Shown here: positions 17,472 through 28,119 of the stretch, in pieces
How positions within the stretch are numbered: the stretch's first letter is position 1
Layout of the letters: each line of letters opens with the position of its first letter
From: CAZECE01 sp964510525
Lineage (GTDB): Bacteria > Pseudomonadota > Gammaproteobacteria > Pseudomonadales > JANQJO01
Reading direction: 5' to 3'
Length of the DNA: 64,000 nucleotides
Assembly (NCBI GenBank): GCA_964510525.1
Contig: CAZECE010000087.1
Location: 30,267-94,266 of the forward strand
The notes under the pieces: model-generated
Seen by the model: only the letters and a program-made list of their open reading frames with translations
Database searches by the model: none
What the model was told of the DNA's origin: nothing
Made by a program: the position numbers and the translations under genes

Positions 17472-18965
17472 TTACTTTTTTTTGTGAAATTTCATCAGCC
17501 GCTTACGCTTACGCACTTGACGTGGTGTCAGTTTGTTTTTCCGGCCCGCAAACGGATTATCACTGCTGCGGAAACTGATAGACAACGGCACTCCGACCAA
17601 ACCTAACGCGTCAGTAAAACGATTTTTCAAATAACGCCGATACGATTCGGGTAATTGCTGCGTCTGATTGCCATGGATGAGTAAGTGCGGCGGATTTTGG
17701 CCTTTTAAGTGCATATAGCGAAGTTTAATACGCCGCCCGCCCGCCATCGGTGGTGGGTGAGCGTCACACGCCTGCTTTAATAAATCATTTAATGACCCTG
17801 TTGACCAACGCCCGTGAGCACTTTGATACGCTTTTTCAACCGCTTCATAAATATGCCCCACACCAGTGCCATGCAAGGCTGAAATAAACAGCACCTCAAC
17901 AAAGTCACCAAAAGACAATTTAAACTGCAAACGATTCTTCACTTCCTGCTTTTCATCTTCAGTCAAGCCATCCCATTTATTAACCAAAAACACACAGGCA
18001 CGACCGGCTTCTAATGCCATGCTGAATAATGTTAGGTCCTGATCAACCAAAGGTTCACGAGCATCCACCATAAACAGCACGACATCCGCCACCTGCATGG
18101 CTTGCAAGCTTTTAATGACTGAGAATTTCTCAACACCTTCACCCACTTTGCCCCGACGCCTCAGCCCAGCGGTATCAACAATTTCAAAAGCTTGGTCGCG
18201 CTGACTGAATGCATGAGTAATCGCATCGCGCGTGGTCCCTGGAACTGGGCTAACCAACATCCGCTCCTGCCCCAACAAGCGGTTGGTTAATGTCGATTTT
18301 CCAACATTGGGACGCCCCAAGAGCACCAAGCGGATCGCTTTCTCAGCATTATCGGCCCTTCCATCAAACGACGACTCTTCAGGACCCGCACTTTCAGAAG
18401 AGGCTTCCTGAGTCACCTGTTGTGATAACTGCTCTGGTAACTGGTCAGCAATGGTTTCGTTAAGCAGACCCAGGCCTCGGCGATGCACGGCGGAAATAGG
18501 TAAAATTGGCTGAATACCAACAGACGAAAACTCAGCCATGACTTCCGCTTCCGACACCCCATCCACTTTATTGACTAGAAATAAAAACGGCGTCGTCTGA
18601 CGTCTTAACCACTGCAACAACTGATGGTCCGATGGCGTGACCCCCTGACGAGCATCCAACACCCAGAGCACCAAGTCCGCTTCATTTAACGCCGCTTTCA
18701 GTTGGGTTTCGATGCCGGATAAAATCTCAGGCGCTTGCTCAACATCAGATTCACCAAAAACACCGCCGGTATCAACCAACCAGTAGCTCACCTCATCTGA
18801 CGTGACCTTGCCAAAGTGCCGATCTCGCGTCAGCCCAGGCCAGTCAGACACCAAAGCATCGCGTGACCGAGTTAGCGCATTAAAAAGGGTCGATTTACCG
18901 ACATTGGGCCGCCCGACCAAAGCCACCACTGGCAAATTTAACTCAGCCGAAATTGCTTTGGCCAC
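17472..18965 (-). CDS. der: Ribosome biogenesis GTPase Der (EngA)
   Basis: Tandem-GTPase essential for 50S subunit maturation. Two complete G domains each start with [10 protein letters not shown], with switch motifs DTGG and DTAG and base-recognition NKVD and NKWD, followed by a C-terminal KH-like domain and a basic tail ([19 protein letters not shown]). Length 497 is normal. A GGAGG site lies four bases before the GTG start. It follows bamB, as in most gammaproteobacteria, and is followed after 10 bases by the rubredoxin pair. Confidence 0.95.
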   Translation of the reverse strand: MAKAISAELNLPVVALVGRPNVGKSTLFNALTRSRDALVSDWPGLTRDRHFGKVTSDEVSYWLVDTGGVFGESDVEQAPEILSGIETQLKAALNEADLVLWVLDARQGVTPSDHQLLQWLRRQTTPFLFLVNKVDGVSEAEVMAEFSSVGIQPILPISAVHRRGLGLLNETIADQLPEQLSQQVTQEASSESAGPEESSFDGRADNAEKAIRLVLLGRPNVGKSTLTNRLLGQERMLVSPVPGTTRDAITHAFSQRDQAFEIVDTAGLRRRGKVGEGVEKFSVIKSLQAMQVADVVLFMVDAREPLVDQDLTLFSMALEAGRACVFLVNKWDGLTEDEKQEVKNRLQFKLSFGDFVEVLFISALHGTGVGHIYEAVEKAYQSAHGRWSTGSLNDLLKQACDAHPPPMAGGRRIKLRYMHLKGQNPPHLLIHGNQTQQLPESYRRYLKNRFTDALGLVGVPLSISFRSSDNPFAGRKNKLTPRQVRKRKRLMKFHKKK

Positions 18966-19003
18966 AATGCCTCCAGTTTTCTTTTAGTCATTCAAACTAT
19001 CTT

Positions 19004-19037
19004 TTATTTATTCAATATACTTATTTATTCAATATAT
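19004..19037. repeat. 17-bp tandem duplication across the bamB stop codon
   Basis: Units at 19004-19020 and 19021-19037 differ at one position. The latter holds the final codons and TAA of bamB; the former is its non-coding copy just downstream. Same kind of event as at the end of ubiA. Confidence 0.88.
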
Positions 19038-20154
19038 AAGCCGCAATGTGGCCGCTGGAGCTCAACACATAAAGGGTGTTATCGTAAACCAAAGGCGCCA
19101 CTTTGATGGGGTGGCGGGAAAAACGTGTGCGCCCAACCAGGCGGCCAGTGCTTTGATCAAAGACGTGCAAGTACCCTTCAAAATCACCCGCAACGCAATA
19201 ACCCTCAATGACTGCACAAGCCGTCAATTGGCGAGCCGTCAACTCGGGTTGCTGCCACACAGTGCGACCCGACTCTAACGCCAGATGCCACACCACACTC
19301 TGCTCATCAACCACAAACAAACCATCGTAACTGCCCGTAATACCCACATAACTGGACAATTCACGCGACCACAATGGTCGACCTTGAGTCAGTTCAAGCA
19401 AAGCGACCCGCCCCTGGTAACTGCCAGCAGCCAATACGCCATCGCCCAACCAGAACCCACTGTCTAAGTCCATTAAACGATCCAGCTCAGAACGGCCCTT
19501 GGCTGTTCCTAACGCCCGCTCCCAGCGCAACAGCCCTGTTTTCAAATCCAAAGCCGCTAACTTTCCATTTGAAAAACCGGCCATAACGAGTGGTCCTGCT
19601 ATGATCGGCTGAGCGGCGCCTCTTAACGTCAACGCAGGAGAGACCGAATCATAAACCCACTCACGTTCCCCTGATTGTGCCCTTAGCAAATGCACTTTAC
19701 CGTTGATGGTATGAGCCACCACAAGACCTCTTTGGGCTTGCGCTGGCACCACCATTTCAGCCCCCAAAGGAAGCTGCCAGAGCGCTTCACCTGTTTGCAG
19801 TGAATAGGCGGCTAACACCCCAGACTCTAAGCCCACATAAACATGTTGTTCATCAACGGAAACACCGGCCGCAACCGATTCACTCAACTTGATTCGCCAC
19901 TGTTTTTTACCCTTAAGCAAACTCAGAGCCGTCATTTGCCCAGAAGGACTCACCACAACGACCTGCTCTTGACCAACCCCAGGCACCAGCAAGGATAACT
20001 GATCTGAGTGCGACGCCCCGACCCGCTTTTTCCAAAGCTTTTTGAACGTCACCTCAGCCTCAATGGATGGCAAAGGATTTGGCTTAAGGGTTTCTTCCTT
20101 AGAAGCGCACGCGATCAATAAAATACCGCATGCAAACACCCAAACTGTTTTCAT
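19021..20154 (-). CDS. bamB: Outer membrane assembly lipoprotein BamB
   Basis: Periplasmic-face lipoprotein of the BAM complex that inserts beta-barrel proteins in the outer membrane. Signal peptide ending in lipobox LIAC, then an eight-bladed beta-propeller built of PQQ-like repeats (for example AYSLQTGEALWQLP, ALDLKTGLLRWERALG, HVFDQSTGRLVGRTRF). I prefer the ATG at 20154, which gives a compact lipoprotein signal; a GTG at 20169 is also possible. Sits between yfgM and der in the standard order. Confidence 0.92.
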   Translation of the reverse strand: MKTVWVFACGILLIACASKEETLKPNPLPSIEAEVTFKKLWKKRVGASHSDQLSLLVPGVGQEQVVVVSPSGQMTALSLLKGKKQWRIKLSESVAAGVSVDEQHVYVGLESGVLAAYSLQTGEALWQLPLGAEMVVPAQAQRGLVVAHTINGKVHLLRAQSGEREWVYDSVSPALTLRGAAQPIIAGPLVMAGFSNGKLAALDLKTGLLRWERALGTAKGRSELDRLMDLDSGFWLGDGVLAAGSYQGRVALLELTQGRPLWSRELSSYVGITGSYDGLFVVDEQSVVWHLALESGRTVWQQPELTARQLTACAVIEGYCVAGDFEGYLHVFDQSTGRLVGRTRFSRHPIKVAPLVYDNTLYVLSSSGHIAAYILNK

Positions 20155-20170
20155 GAACACATTCAACACG

Positions 20171-20197
20171 CTTACTCTTCTAACTTTTCTAACTCTT
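20171..20197. repeat. 9-bp triple tandem repeat between yfgM and bamB
   Basis: Three adjacent 9-base units (cttactctt, ctaactttt, ctaactctt) fill the short spacer before bamB. Confidence 0.7.
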
Positions 20198-20218
20198 TTT
20201 AATCTGCCAATTCATTTT

Positions 20219-20875
20219 TTACTCTGACAAGTCATTTAACTTCAGTTCAACAAATGGACGAACACTGAATTCACTGTTTTTAGCCTCTTGATAAGCAACG
20301 CGTGCTTTTAGTGGCTCACCCGAAGCCAAATACAAATCACCTTTAAGCTCAGCAATGACCGCTTGATAAGCAGGCACAGACACATCCTCTAAAACCGCTT
20401 GAGCACCCGCCACGTCTTCTTTGGCCCAAAGAACACGAGCCAAGCGCTGCGTTGCTGTCGCAACAATGGCCTCATCTTTGGCGGTGTCTTTAACCCAACT
20501 CAACTGTTCAACAGCCACATCGTAGTCAGCTTGGCTCATGCCATGCTTAGCCAAATAAAAGCCCGCCAAATGGCTGTAAACACTGCCAGGATACTCACTT
20601 TGCAGCTTCTCCACTAAAGTTTTCAGTGTCACGGAAGCACTGGCTTTGGCGTCCGACGCTTCTTCAGCATCACGAGCTGTTTCAAAAGCCGCCACGATGG
20701 ATTGGTACTGGAGTGCTGCCGTTTCTGACTCAGTTGATTGATGTGACTGCCATGCGCGCCAGCCAAACACCAAGGCTAACGCCAACACAACACCGGTCAA
20801 TAAGGAGCGACCGTATTGTTGCCACCAATTTTTCAAGGCCGCAATCTGCTGCTCATCCGTTTGATACTCTTCCAT
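20219..20875 (-). CDS. yfgM: YfgM-like ancillary SecYEG translocon / TPR protein
   Basis: About 218 residues from the ATG at 20875. A cytosolic N-terminus (EEYQTDEQQIAALKNWWQQYG) is followed by one membrane helix (about 24-42) and a periplasmic TPR-type helical domain, matching YfgM, which with PpiD associates with the Sec translocon and aids periplasmic folding. The hisS-yfgM-bamB order supports the call. A TTG two codons upstream is less likely than the ATG. Confidence 0.88.
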   Translation of the reverse strand: MEEYQTDEQQIAALKNWWQQYGRSLLTGVVLALALVFGWRAWQSHQSTESETAALQYQSIVAAFETARDAEEASDAKASASVTLKTLVEKLQSEYPGSVYSHLAGFYLAKHGMSQADYDVAVEQLSWVKDTAKDEAIVATATQRLARVLWAKEDVAGAQAVLEDVSVPAYQAVIAELKGDLYLASGEPLKARVAYQEAKNSEFSVRPFVELKLNDLSE

Positions 20876-20899
20876 TACCAATCCCTCTTAGGTTTTAAA

Positions 20900-22234
20900 T
20901 CACTCTGTACAAAACGCTTCGCCCTCAGGCGACCATGTCTTAGCATGCGCCGGCGCTTGTTGACCCGATAACAATTCTTTTACCTCTCCAGATAAGCCCT
21001 CGCCAGGAACACCTTGATCCACAAACCAAACATAAGGAATGCCACGCTTTTCAGCATGCCGAATTTGTTTGCCAAAATTTTGGACCTGATGAAAGACGTC
21101 GGCACCAATGCCACGCTGTCTCAACACAGACGCTACCTGGTTTGCTTGCGCACGCATTTCTTCATCGGTCATAATGACCAACACGTGCACCATAGGCGGT
21201 AACTCTAAGTCCAAAAGGCCGTGATCAAAGCCATACCCTAACAGGCGCGTTAGACCCAGAGAAACACCAACACCGGGCAAGGCTTTTTTATCACCCCCCA
21301 CCAGACGATCGTACCGCCCTCCCGAACAAACGGCACCAATGTGCTCATGCCCCACTAAATACCCTTCATAAACGGTACCGGTATAATAATCCAAACCACG
21401 CGCAATACTCAGATCAACCACCAGTTCACACCCAGGAACCGCTTCTACCATTGACATCACAGCCGCCAACTCGTCTAAGCCTTCATCCAACAGTGGATGC
21501 GCCACACCAAGCGCCTTTACCGATGCCACAAATACCTGACTCTCTGAAGAGATAGACCCTAATGCCAAGGCTTTTTCGGCTTGCGTCTGAGTCATACCAA
21601 CCTCAGCCATCAAAAGCCTCTTCACCTCATCCGCACCAATCTTGGCGAGTTTATCCACACACCGCAATGTCTCAGCGACATTGTCAGTTGCAATCCCCAA
21701 ACCTTGGTAAAAACCTTGTAAAATTTTACGGTGACTCAACTTCAACCGCATTGTTTGATCCCGCAAAGGCACACAGGCCCAAATCTGCATTAACAAACGC
21801 GCCATTTCTGCATCAAAGTGCAAAGGCAACTGGTTTTGCGCCACGATATCCAAATCGCATTGCAAAAATTCACGATAGCGGCCTTCTTGCTTGCGCTCAC
21901 CGCGCCACACTTTTTGAATCTGATAGCGTTTAAAGGGGAAAACTAACTCCGATTGAAACTGCTCCACGTAACGTGCAAAGGGCACCGTTAAATCAAAGTG
22001 CAGCCCCAGTTTTTCAACTTCTCCTTCAATCGCGTGCAATCGCTTCAGAACGTAAATTTCCTTGTCGTCGCCTTTGCTGCAAAGCACTGACAAAGGCTCC
22101 ACAGAACGCGTTTCTAAGGGCACAAACCCAGAAAGCTCTAATTGCCGAGCAATTGCCGCAACGATCTTCTGTTCAACCCGTTTTTGCGCAGGCAACCACT
22201 CAGGGTAGCCGCTGATCGGAGCAATCTTAGGCAT
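20900..22234 (-). CDS. hisS: Histidyl-tRNA synthetase of the non-canonical (bifidobacterial-type) subfamily
   Basis: Class II aminoacyl-tRNA synthetase that charges tRNA-His. It lacks the usual proteobacterial signatures (GMNDYLP, RPEGTAG, RPQKGRYRQFHQ). Instead it has SGYPEWLP near the N-terminus, [12 protein letters not shown], motif 2 [20 protein letters not shown], the histidine-binding [12 protein letters not shown] and motif 3 [12 protein letters not shown]. That pattern is what I remember from Bifidobacterium HisRS and, more loosely, archaeal/eukaryotic enzymes. All catalytic motifs are intact, so it should be functional. It overlaps ispG by 8 bases and lies in the exact ispG-hisS-yfgM slot, suggesting replacement of the native gene in place. 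Confidence 0.9.
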   Translation of the reverse strand: MPKIAPISGYPEWLPAQKRVEQKIVAAIARQLELSGFVPLETRSVEPLSVLCSKGDDKEIYVLKRLHAIEGEVEKLGLHFDLTVPFARYVEQFQSELVFPFKRYQIQKVWRGERKQEGRYREFLQCDLDIVAQNQLPLHFDAEMARLLMQIWACVPLRDQTMRLKLSHRKILQGFYQGLGIATDNVAETLRCVDKLAKIGADEVKRLLMAEVGMTQTQAEKALALGSISSESQVFVASVKALGVAHPLLDEGLDELAAVMSMVEAVPGCELVVDLSIARGLDYYTGTVYEGYLVGHEHIGAVCSGGRYDRLVGGDKKALPGVGVSLGLTRLLGYGFDHGLLDLELPPMVHVLVIMTDEEMRAQANQVASVLRQRGIGADVFHQVQNFGKQIRHAEKRGIPYVWFVDQGVPGEGLSGEVKELLSGQQAPAHAKTWSPEGEAFCTE

Positions 22235-23396
22235 GCGCTTCTGGTACTCCCACTTTAAGCGTGGATGAAGCCGTAGCTTGATCGCTGGAGGCCTGATTTT
22301 CTTTCAAACGAGCCCGAATCAATCGCTCGAGCTCATCCACCATGTCAGCATTATCCACTTTATGACTGGGTCGACCTTCTCGATAAATCAAATTTTTCGG
22401 ACTGCCCCCGGTCAAACCAATATCCGCTTCTTTGGCTTCACCCGGCCCATTCACATAACAACCAATCACGGCCACATCCAAAGGATCCGTCACATCTTCT
22501 AAACGTTCCTCTAAAGCGTTCATGGTTTTAATCACATCAAAATTTTGTCGTGAACAACTCGGACAAGCAATAAAATTGATGCCTTTTTTCCGTAAGTTCA
22601 AACTTTTTAATAAGTCAAACCCCACCTTAATTTCTTCAACAGGGTCTGCCGCTAACGAAATACGCAAGGTGTCCCCAATGCCTTCACTCAACAACATCCC
22701 CAGCGCCACCGAGGATTTAATCGTTCCCGAGCGTAATACACCAGCTTCCGTAACTCCCAAATGCAACGGCTGCTCAATCTGATTTGCAATCAACCGATAC
22801 GCTTCCACGGTCATAAAAACATTGGAGGCTTTTAAACTGACCTTAAACTCTTGGAAATCCAAACGATCCAAAATATCCACATGACGCATCGCCGATTCGA
22901 CTAAGGCTTGCGCACAAGGCTCACCGTACTTGCGTTGCAACGCTTTCTCAAGCGACCCAGCATTAACACCAATACGAATGGGAATATCATGATCTCGCGC
23001 ACAATCGATCACGGCCCGTACCCGATCATCACGACCAATGTTGCCAGGATTAATCCTTAAACAATCCACACCGTATTCCGCTACTTTCAACGCAATTTTA
23101 TAGTCAAAGTGAATATCCGCTATCAACGGCACCGTCACTTGCGGTTTTATTTTGGCAAAGGCTTCTGCAGCCTCCATATCTGGCACAGAAACTCGAACTA
23201 AGTCAGCCCCAACGGCCTCTAACGCCTGAATCTGAGCCACAGTAGCCGCCACATCATGAGTATCAGTATTGGTCATACTTTGCACCGAAATCGGCGCATC
23301 CCCGCCAACAAGAACAGAGCCCACTTTAATTTGCCGACAAGCTCGACGCTTAATTCGAATGGCCTGATCTGTCAGGTGTTCACTGTGTTCACTCAC
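22227..23396 (-). CDS. ispG: 4-hydroxy-3-methylbut-2-enyl-diphosphate synthase IspG
   Basis: Iron-sulfur enzyme of the MEP isoprenoid pathway that reduces MEcPP to HMBPP. The 4Fe-4S cysteines are in [11 protein letters not shown] and CYVNGPGEA; the N-terminal TIM barrel begins [17 protein letters not shown]. The frame is open to 23504, but that extension lies inside rodZ and encodes a repetitive basic stretch. The GTG at 23396, six bases after GAGGAG, gives 389 residues, close to the family norm, and an 8-base overlap with rodZ. Confidence 0.93.
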   Translation of the reverse strand: MSEHSEHLTDQAIRIKRRACRQIKVGSVLVGGDAPISVQSMTNTDTHDVAATVAQIQALEAVGADLVRVSVPDMEAAEAFAKIKPQVTVPLIADIHFDYKIALKVAEYGVDCLRINPGNIGRDDRVRAVIDCARDHDIPIRIGVNAGSLEKALQRKYGEPCAQALVESAMRHVDILDRLDFQEFKVSLKASNVFMTVEAYRLIANQIEQPLHLGVTEAGVLRSGTIKSSVALGMLLSEGIGDTLRISLAADPVEEIKVGFDLLKSLNLRKKGINFIACPSCSRQNFDVIKTMNALEERLEDVTDPLDVAVIGCYVNGPGEAKEADIGLTGGSPKNLIYREGRPSHKVDNADMVDELERLIRARLKENQASSDQATASSTLKVGVPEAHA

Positions 23397-24405
23397 GACC
23401 TGCTCCTCGCTCAACAATTGGGCGCGCTTTAGAATGAGAGCCCGACACTTTCTCAGTAACAGATGTTTTCTCAATAACAGGTGCTTTTTCAGTAATAAAA
23501 TCAATCGGCTGCTGATTAAATTTCACCATAACCGCCGAAGGATCCTCAATCATGAGCGTAAAGGGAGCTCGACCACCAAATTTAAGCAACGCACCTGAAG
23601 CATACTCATTGTCCGCTTCGGCTCCTTTTTGCCCCTGGCTGTCAATAATCTCAACACGAGTCTGACGTAAAAAATACAACTCTAATGCATCCTGACCACC
23701 CGAAGAAGCTTGCCCAACCAGCCACGTATTCGGTCTTCCCAACTCAGTTAACACCACTTTTTGAGCCGCAGACTCAGACTCAATCGCAAATTCCGCCTCA
23801 GCCCCCAACAACAAATCAAGCCGGCGCTCAAAAGCCGCATCATCTCGAGAAACAACCGCCACATCTGAACCTAATTCAGGCCGTTTCACGCCACCTTCTA
23901 ACAGCATTGTACGAGCCATAGAGCGCGCCTGCATTTGATCAATATATGCAGTCACACCATCCCAATACAACACGCCCCCAATAAAGACCAACATTAAAGA
24001 AAACAATGCCACATGGCCTCTTAAGTCCAAGCCCTCATAATCAGGCGAGACGGCTAATTTAAGTGGTCGCACTGGCTCCCCTCCGCCCTCTGTTACCACA
24101 GACTGAGACACATCGGAGCCACATTCAGACCACGCCCGCTCAAACGCAGGCAAGTATTGGGACACATCCGAATTAAGCAGCTTACAATACGCCCCTAAAT
24201 ACCCTTTTAAAAAGACGGGGCTTGGCAAATCAACCCAACGGGCTGCTTCCATCGCTTCAATGTAACCAGGCTGCAAACAAAGCTGCAGCTCTACCGACTC
24301 TGCCGTTAAACCTTGCGCTTCACGCATCATTTTAAGCTTTTGACCAGCCGATTGAGCATCTTTAAAAACGACCATCTCCTCTTTAATGACGGGCTTTGAC
24401 AACAC
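23389..24405 (-). CDS. rodZ: Cytoskeleton protein RodZ
   Basis: Bitopic inner-membrane protein that links MreB to the cell-wall elongation machinery. A helix-turn-helix domain of the Xre/RodZ type occupies residues 18-95, one membrane helix is at about 131-149, and the periplasmic DUF4115 domain follows (about 215-310). The extreme C-terminus is a repetitive tail ([19 protein letters not shown]) coded by an 18-bp tandem repeat. Start is GTG with GGGAG seven bases upstream. Standard position between pilF and ispG. Confidence 0.9.
   Translation of the reverse strand: MLSKPVIKEEMVVFKDAQSAGQKLKMMREAQGLTAESVELQLCLQPGYIEAMEAARWVDLPSPVFLKGYLGAYCKLLNSDVSQYLPAFERAWSECGSDVSQSVVTEGGGEPVRPLKLAVSPDYEGLDLRGHVALFSLMLVFIGGVLYWDGVTAYIDQMQARSMARTMLLEGGVKRPELGSDVAVVSRDDAAFERRLDLLLGAEAEFAIESESAAQKVVLTELGRPNTWLVGQASSGGQDALELYFLRQTRVEIIDSQGQKGAEADNEYASGALLKFGGRAPFTLMIEDPSAVMVKFNQQPIDFITEKAPVIEKTSVTEKVSGSHSKARPIVERGAGRE
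23452..23502. repeat. 18-bp repeat in the rodZ C-terminal tail (two full copies plus a partial)
   Basis: Units at 23452-23469, 23470-23487 and a partial at 23488-23502 encode successive TEKxxVIEK-like hexapeptides. The reading frame is kept because the unit is a multiple of three. Confidence 0.8.
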
Positions 24406-24419
24406 AGTGTTCTCCCATT

Positions 24420-24439
24420 AATTGGATATAATTGGATAG
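24420..24439. repeat. 10-bp tandem repeat upstream of rodZ
   Basis: The sequence aattggata occurs twice in direct tandem with a 10-base period in the rodZ leader. Short, but in line with the other duplications in this window. Confidence 0.55.
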
Positions 24440-24486
24440 TTGTTACCTGATGATGTATGTCACCAGTCACTGATCACGAAAACGTA

Positions 24487-25251
24487 TTATTCACTTTGAA
24501 TATAAGCTTGGTACTCAGCTGAATTGGGGTAGAGTTTACGCAACGCCAACTCGTAACTCGCCAACTTATCACGATCCCCCACCACTCTTTGCACTTGAAT
24601 ACCCAACCACAAACTTCTTGGCGTATGACGAGCCAATAACCCATACTGCTCGACATAGTCAGCAGCACCTTGCCTATCGTTTTTCTTGAAGGCAATATCA
24701 GCCAATTCAAGGTAAGAACGCGACATACGCCCATCGGCGCGTGTCGCGCTTAAAAACGCCTCTTCTGCTTTCTCTAAATCAGCCAATTTCAAATAACAAC
24801 GGCCCATGTTTTCAAAAGCAACGGCACGATTCTCATACCCAGGATCATTGGCTGCTTTTTTAAGCTGCTTTAGGGCCTCTTTATAGCGATTTTCATTATA
24901 TAAAAAGGTCGCATAATTATTGCGCGCCTTCGATAACGTGGAGTCGTAGCGGAGCGATAATTTAAAATGTTTTTCTTCCAGTTTTTTATCACCTGTTAAA
25001 CGGTACACCAAAGCCATGGCATTATGCGCCTCAGGCGATTTGGGGGCCTTTTCTAATGCGCGCTTCAAGTGCTTAAAAGCCGTTTCAGCATTGCCTTCTT
25101 TTATGTATTCAGCCGCCGCGGCAATAGACACCTCGGTAAAACGCTGAGGATCCGATTTTTGAAACACCGGCTCTTCAATCTCAGTCACACAACCGACTTG
25201 CATCAGCAACCCTGCCAACAACACCCCACTAAAAGTAACGCGTTTAACCAC
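24487..25251 (-). CDS. pilF: Type IV pilus biogenesis/stability lipoprotein PilF (PilW)
   Basis: Outer-membrane pilotin needed for assembly of the PilQ secretin. With the GTG at 25251 (GGGGAG seven bases upstream) the protein starts MVKRVTF and has a compact lipoprotein signal ending in QVGC; the frame can also start at the ATG at 25269. The mature part is six TPR-like repeats (for example [20 protein letters not shown] and [20 protein letters not shown]). It overlaps rlmN by 8 bases. Position between rlmN and rodZ is the standard one. Confidence 0.9.
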   Translation of the reverse strand: MVKRVTFSGVLLAGLLMQVGCVTEIEEPVFQKSDPQRFTEVSIAAAAEYIKEGNAETAFKHLKRALEKAPKSPEAHNAMALVYRLTGDKKLEEKHFKLSLRYDSTLSKARNNYATFLYNENRYKEALKQLKKAANDPGYENRAVAFENMGRCYLKLADLEKAEEAFLSATRADGRMSRSYLELADIAFKKNDRQGAADYVEQYGLLARHTPRSLWLGIQVQRVVGDRDKLASYELALRKLYPNSAEYQAYIQSE

Positions 25252-26479
25252 AAGCAATCTCCCCTTCATTTTCTCGAAAGATCATGGTTGCTGCTCGCCA
25301 GTCTCGTTGACGCCGCGTACGGTCTTTGACTTGCCCTACCAACTGACCGCAAGCGGCATCAATATCATCGCCTCGGGTACGCCGAACGGTTGTCACAACC
25401 CCAGCCTCCAATAATTTTGCCTGAAACTTAGCAATGCGTGTGTTTGAAGAACGCTTGTAACCTGCATAAGGAAAAGGATTGAACGGAATCAAATTCACCT
25501 TGCAAGGCAAATCACCCAACCAATCAATTAACCGATCCGCATCTTCCAAACGATCATTTACTTCTTGGAGCATCACATACTCAAACGTAATACGACGCCT
25601 TCGAGCTTGAAACTCTGAATAGCGCTGACAAGCCGCCTTGAGTTCATTGAGCGGGTATTTTTTATTAATAGGCACTAATTTATTGCGCAATGAATCCGAT
25701 GGCGCGTGCAACGACACCGCCAGACTCACATCCACATGATCCATTAACTGATCCATTTTCGGCACAATCCCAGAGGTACTGACGGTTAAACGACGTTTCG
25801 AAATACCATAGCCAAAATCACTGAGCATGACCTGCAGTGCCGGAATCAAATGCTGAAAGTTTAACAAAGGTTCACCCATGCCCATCATCACAACATTGGT
25901 AATAGGGCGCTCCACTTCACCGGCTTTGAACAACGCTTGATGCGCTATAAAAACCTGAGCCACAATTTCAGCCGCCGTTAAATCGCGCTGAAACCCTTGC
26001 TTGCCAGTGGAGCAAAAATCACAATCCAGAGCGCACCCAACCTGAGAAGACACACACAAAGTCCCTCGACCGGACTCCGGAATAAAGACGGTTTCAATCA
26101 CAGAGCCGGTTTGCTGACCGGAATTCGCAGCACCGACATCTAACAACCATTTTTGGGTGCCATCGTTCGACACATGGTGATACGTCACTTTAGGCAACGC
26201 CACCTCAGCAACAGCGGACAGACGGGTTCTCAGCCCCATGCTCAAATCCGTCATTTGCAGAAAATCGGTGACACCTCGCTGATAAAGCCATTTCATCACT
26301 TGATCCGCACGAAATGGCTTTTCATTGAGGCTGGCAAAAAACGCCTTCAACTCAGCCCGCGGCATACCCAGCAGGTTTACCCTTTTAACACTTGATTCAG
26401 CACCTGACTCGGCGACTGCTTTTCCGAGCTGGGTCTTCGCCTGTTCGGGCTGAGCCGTATTTATCGTGTCCGCGGACAT
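25244..26479 (-). CDS. rlmN: Dual-specificity 23S rRNA/tRNA adenine-C2 methyltransferase RlmN
   Basis: Radical-SAM enzyme that methylates A2503 of 23S rRNA and A37 of some tRNAs. The 4Fe-4S cluster motif is [15 protein letters not shown]; the GMGEPLLN loop binds SAM, and the conserved C-terminal cysteine is in [14 protein letters not shown]. Length 411, with about 30 extra residues at the N-terminus ([20 protein letters not shown]) compared with E. coli. ATG start preceded by GGGGAATT. Overlaps ndk by 19 bases. Confidence 0.93.
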   Translation of the reverse strand: MSADTINTAQPEQAKTQLGKAVAESGAESSVKRVNLLGMPRAELKAFFASLNEKPFRADQVMKWLYQRGVTDFLQMTDLSMGLRTRLSAVAEVALPKVTYHHVSNDGTQKWLLDVGAANSGQQTGSVIETVFIPESGRGTLCVSSQVGCALDCDFCSTGKQGFQRDLTAAEIVAQVFIAHQALFKAGEVERPITNVVMMGMGEPLLNFQHLIPALQVMLSDFGYGISKRRLTVSTSGIVPKMDQLMDHVDVSLAVSLHAPSDSLRNKLVPINKKYPLNELKAACQRYSEFQARRRRITFEYVMLQEVNDRLEDADRLIDWLGDLPCKVNLIPFNPFPYAGYKRSSNTRIAKFQAKLLEAGVVTTVRRTRGDDIDAACGQLVGQVKDRTRRQRDWRAATMIFRENEGEIACG

Positions 26480-26892
26480 AATTCCCCAGCATCAAAGAAA
26501 TAAGCCACTTCACGCTCCGCTGATGCCAAAGAATCAGACCCATGGACCGCATTTTCATCAATGGTACTGGCAAAATCAGCACGAATGGTTCCAGCTTCCG
26601 CTTCTTGAGGATTGGTCGCACCCATTAATGCTCGGTTTTTTGAAACAGCGCCTTCGCCCTCTAAAACCATGACAAAGACTGGTCCTGATGTCATAAACGA
26701 AACCAAGTCCGCGAAAAAAGGCCGCTCTTTGTGTTCAGCGTAAAAACCTTCGGCTTTGGCTTGATCTAAATGCATCATCTTGGCCGCCACAACTTGCAAA
26801 TCAGCCCCTTCAAAACGGCTGATGATTTGGCCTATGACGTTTTTACCAACCGCATCCGGCTTAATAATCGATAAAGTTTTCTCAACTGACAT
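26461..26892 (-). CDS. ndk: Nucleoside diphosphate kinase
   Basis: Balances nucleoside triphosphate pools by phosphate transfer through a histidine. The 143-residue length, N-terminal [15 protein letters not shown], and active-site His in the NAVHGSDS segment are all canonical; the C-terminus ends [11 protein letters not shown]. An upstream GGAGAAAC fits a ribosome-binding site. First gene of the ndk-rlmN-pilF block. Confidence 0.95.
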   Translation of the reverse strand: MSVEKTLSIIKPDAVGKNVIGQIISRFEGADLQVVAAKMMHLDQAKAEGFYAEHKERPFFADLVSFMTSGPVFVMVLEGEGAVSKNRALMGATNPQEAEAGTIRADFASTIDENAVHGSDSLASAEREVAYFFDAGELCPRTR

Positions 26893-26928
26893 ACATGTTT
26901 CTCCTAGTTTGTTTGCTTATTAAAAAAA

Positions 26929-28119
26929 TTAAACTCGTAAAGATGTCACAACATGTGAGATCTGCTGTACTGCAATAGCAATCTGATCCAGCGTTGTCTC
27001 ACGTCCCAAACTTAACCGAATACCGGTTAAGGCTTCTTGTTTCGACACACCTAACGCATGCAACACATGAGAAGGCTCAACGCGCTCACTGTTACAAGCC
27101 GACCCTGTTCCAACCGCCAGATCCGTTAACCCCATCAACAGCGCTTCAGGACGCTGAATTCCGGCTGCCGTTAAATGAACAATGTGCGGTACTTGGGCAC
27201 CATCTGCCACATGTAACTGGATACCAGGCACCGCCGTTAAACCCGCCTTCAACCGCTCACATAACACAGTAATATGCGCCAAATCTTCCTGCAAACGCTC
27301 ACAAACCAACTCAACCGCTTTTGCAAAGCCAGCAATCTGATGCGTCGGCAACGTTCCTGCCCTCAACCCCATTTCCTGTCCACCGCCAAACAAAACTGGT
27401 TCGATCTTAGGAAATACAGAACGCTTTACAAACAACGCCCCAACGCCTTTGGGTCCGTAAGCCTTATGTGCAGAAAAAGAAACCAAGTCTGCACCCATTT
27501 CAGCCAAATCCACCGGTATTTTACCCAAACTCTGAGCAGCATCAACATGGAATACAATATCTTTATCGGATAACAGACGACCAATGGCCGCTACATCCGT
27601 GACCCCACCCAGCTCATTATTCACCTGCATCAAGCTGACAAGCCGAGTATCCGGCCTTATAACCGCAGCAACAGCATCTACTGAAATGGCACCTCCTGGG
27701 TCAGGCGCCAAATAAGAGACCTCAATATTCGGATATTTTTCAAAAGCTTGAAGGGTAGATAAGACAGCTTTGTGTTCAACCTGAGACGTGACAACATGAA
27801 TAATGTCACCAGCTGCACCCTCACCATCTGCACCCATCAAGCAAGCGCGCAATACACCCTGCAAAGCAATGTTGTCTGCCTCTGTAGCACCCGATGTAAA
27901 CAGCAGCTCCCTGGAATAACAGTTCAAGGTCTCAGCAATATCGGCTCGCGCGCTTTGCACAAGCTGATCAGCCTGCCAGCCATAACGATGAGATTTAGCG
28001 GAAGGATTAGCATGAGAAGACAGCAAGGTTTCATGCATCACCTGAACGACAGCGGCATCGACCGGAGTCGATGCCGCATAGTCTAGATAGATTGGAGCTG
28101 TTAAATCATTCAGTCTCAA
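26929..28119 (-). CDS. IscS-like cysteine desulfurase (group I)
   Basis: PLP enzyme that takes sulfur from cysteine for iron-sulfur clusters and tRNA thiolation. Seen: [12 protein letters not shown], the PLP-stacking His in [11 protein letters not shown] lysine in [12 protein letters not shown], and the persulfide cysteine in [17 protein letters not shown], the long-loop group I type. I choose TTG 28119, five bases after AGGAG, overlapping pnp by 14 bases; the frame can extend to 28146. No iscR, iscU, iscA, hsc or fdx gene is adjacent, so it may be a second desulfurase or an ISC gene separated from its operon. Confidence 0.85.
   Translation of the reverse strand: MRLNDLTAPIYLDYAASTPVDAAVVQVMHETLLSSHANPSAKSHRYGWQADQLVQSARADIAETLNCYSRELLFTSGATEADNIALQGVLRACLMGADGEGAAGDIIHVVTSQVEHKAVLSTLQAFEKYPNIEVSYLAPDPGGAISVDAVAAVIRPDTRLVSLMQVNNELGGVTDVAAIGRLLSDKDIVFHVDAAQSLGKIPVDLAEMGADLVSFSAHKAYGPKGVGALFVKRSVFPKIEPVLFGGGQEMGLRAGTLPTHQIAGFAKAVELVCERLQEDLAHITVLCERLKAGLTAVPGIQLHVADGAQVPHIVHLTAAGIQRPEALLMGLTDLAVGTGSACNSERVEPSHVLHALGVSKQEALTGIRLSLGRETTLDQIAIAVQQISHVVTSLRV

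Noticed and set aside
23397..23504. N-terminal extension of IspG ([15 protein letters not shown])
   Set aside because: It is an out-of-frame reading of the repetitive rodZ tail; a GTG with GAGGAG at the proper distance gives the family start.
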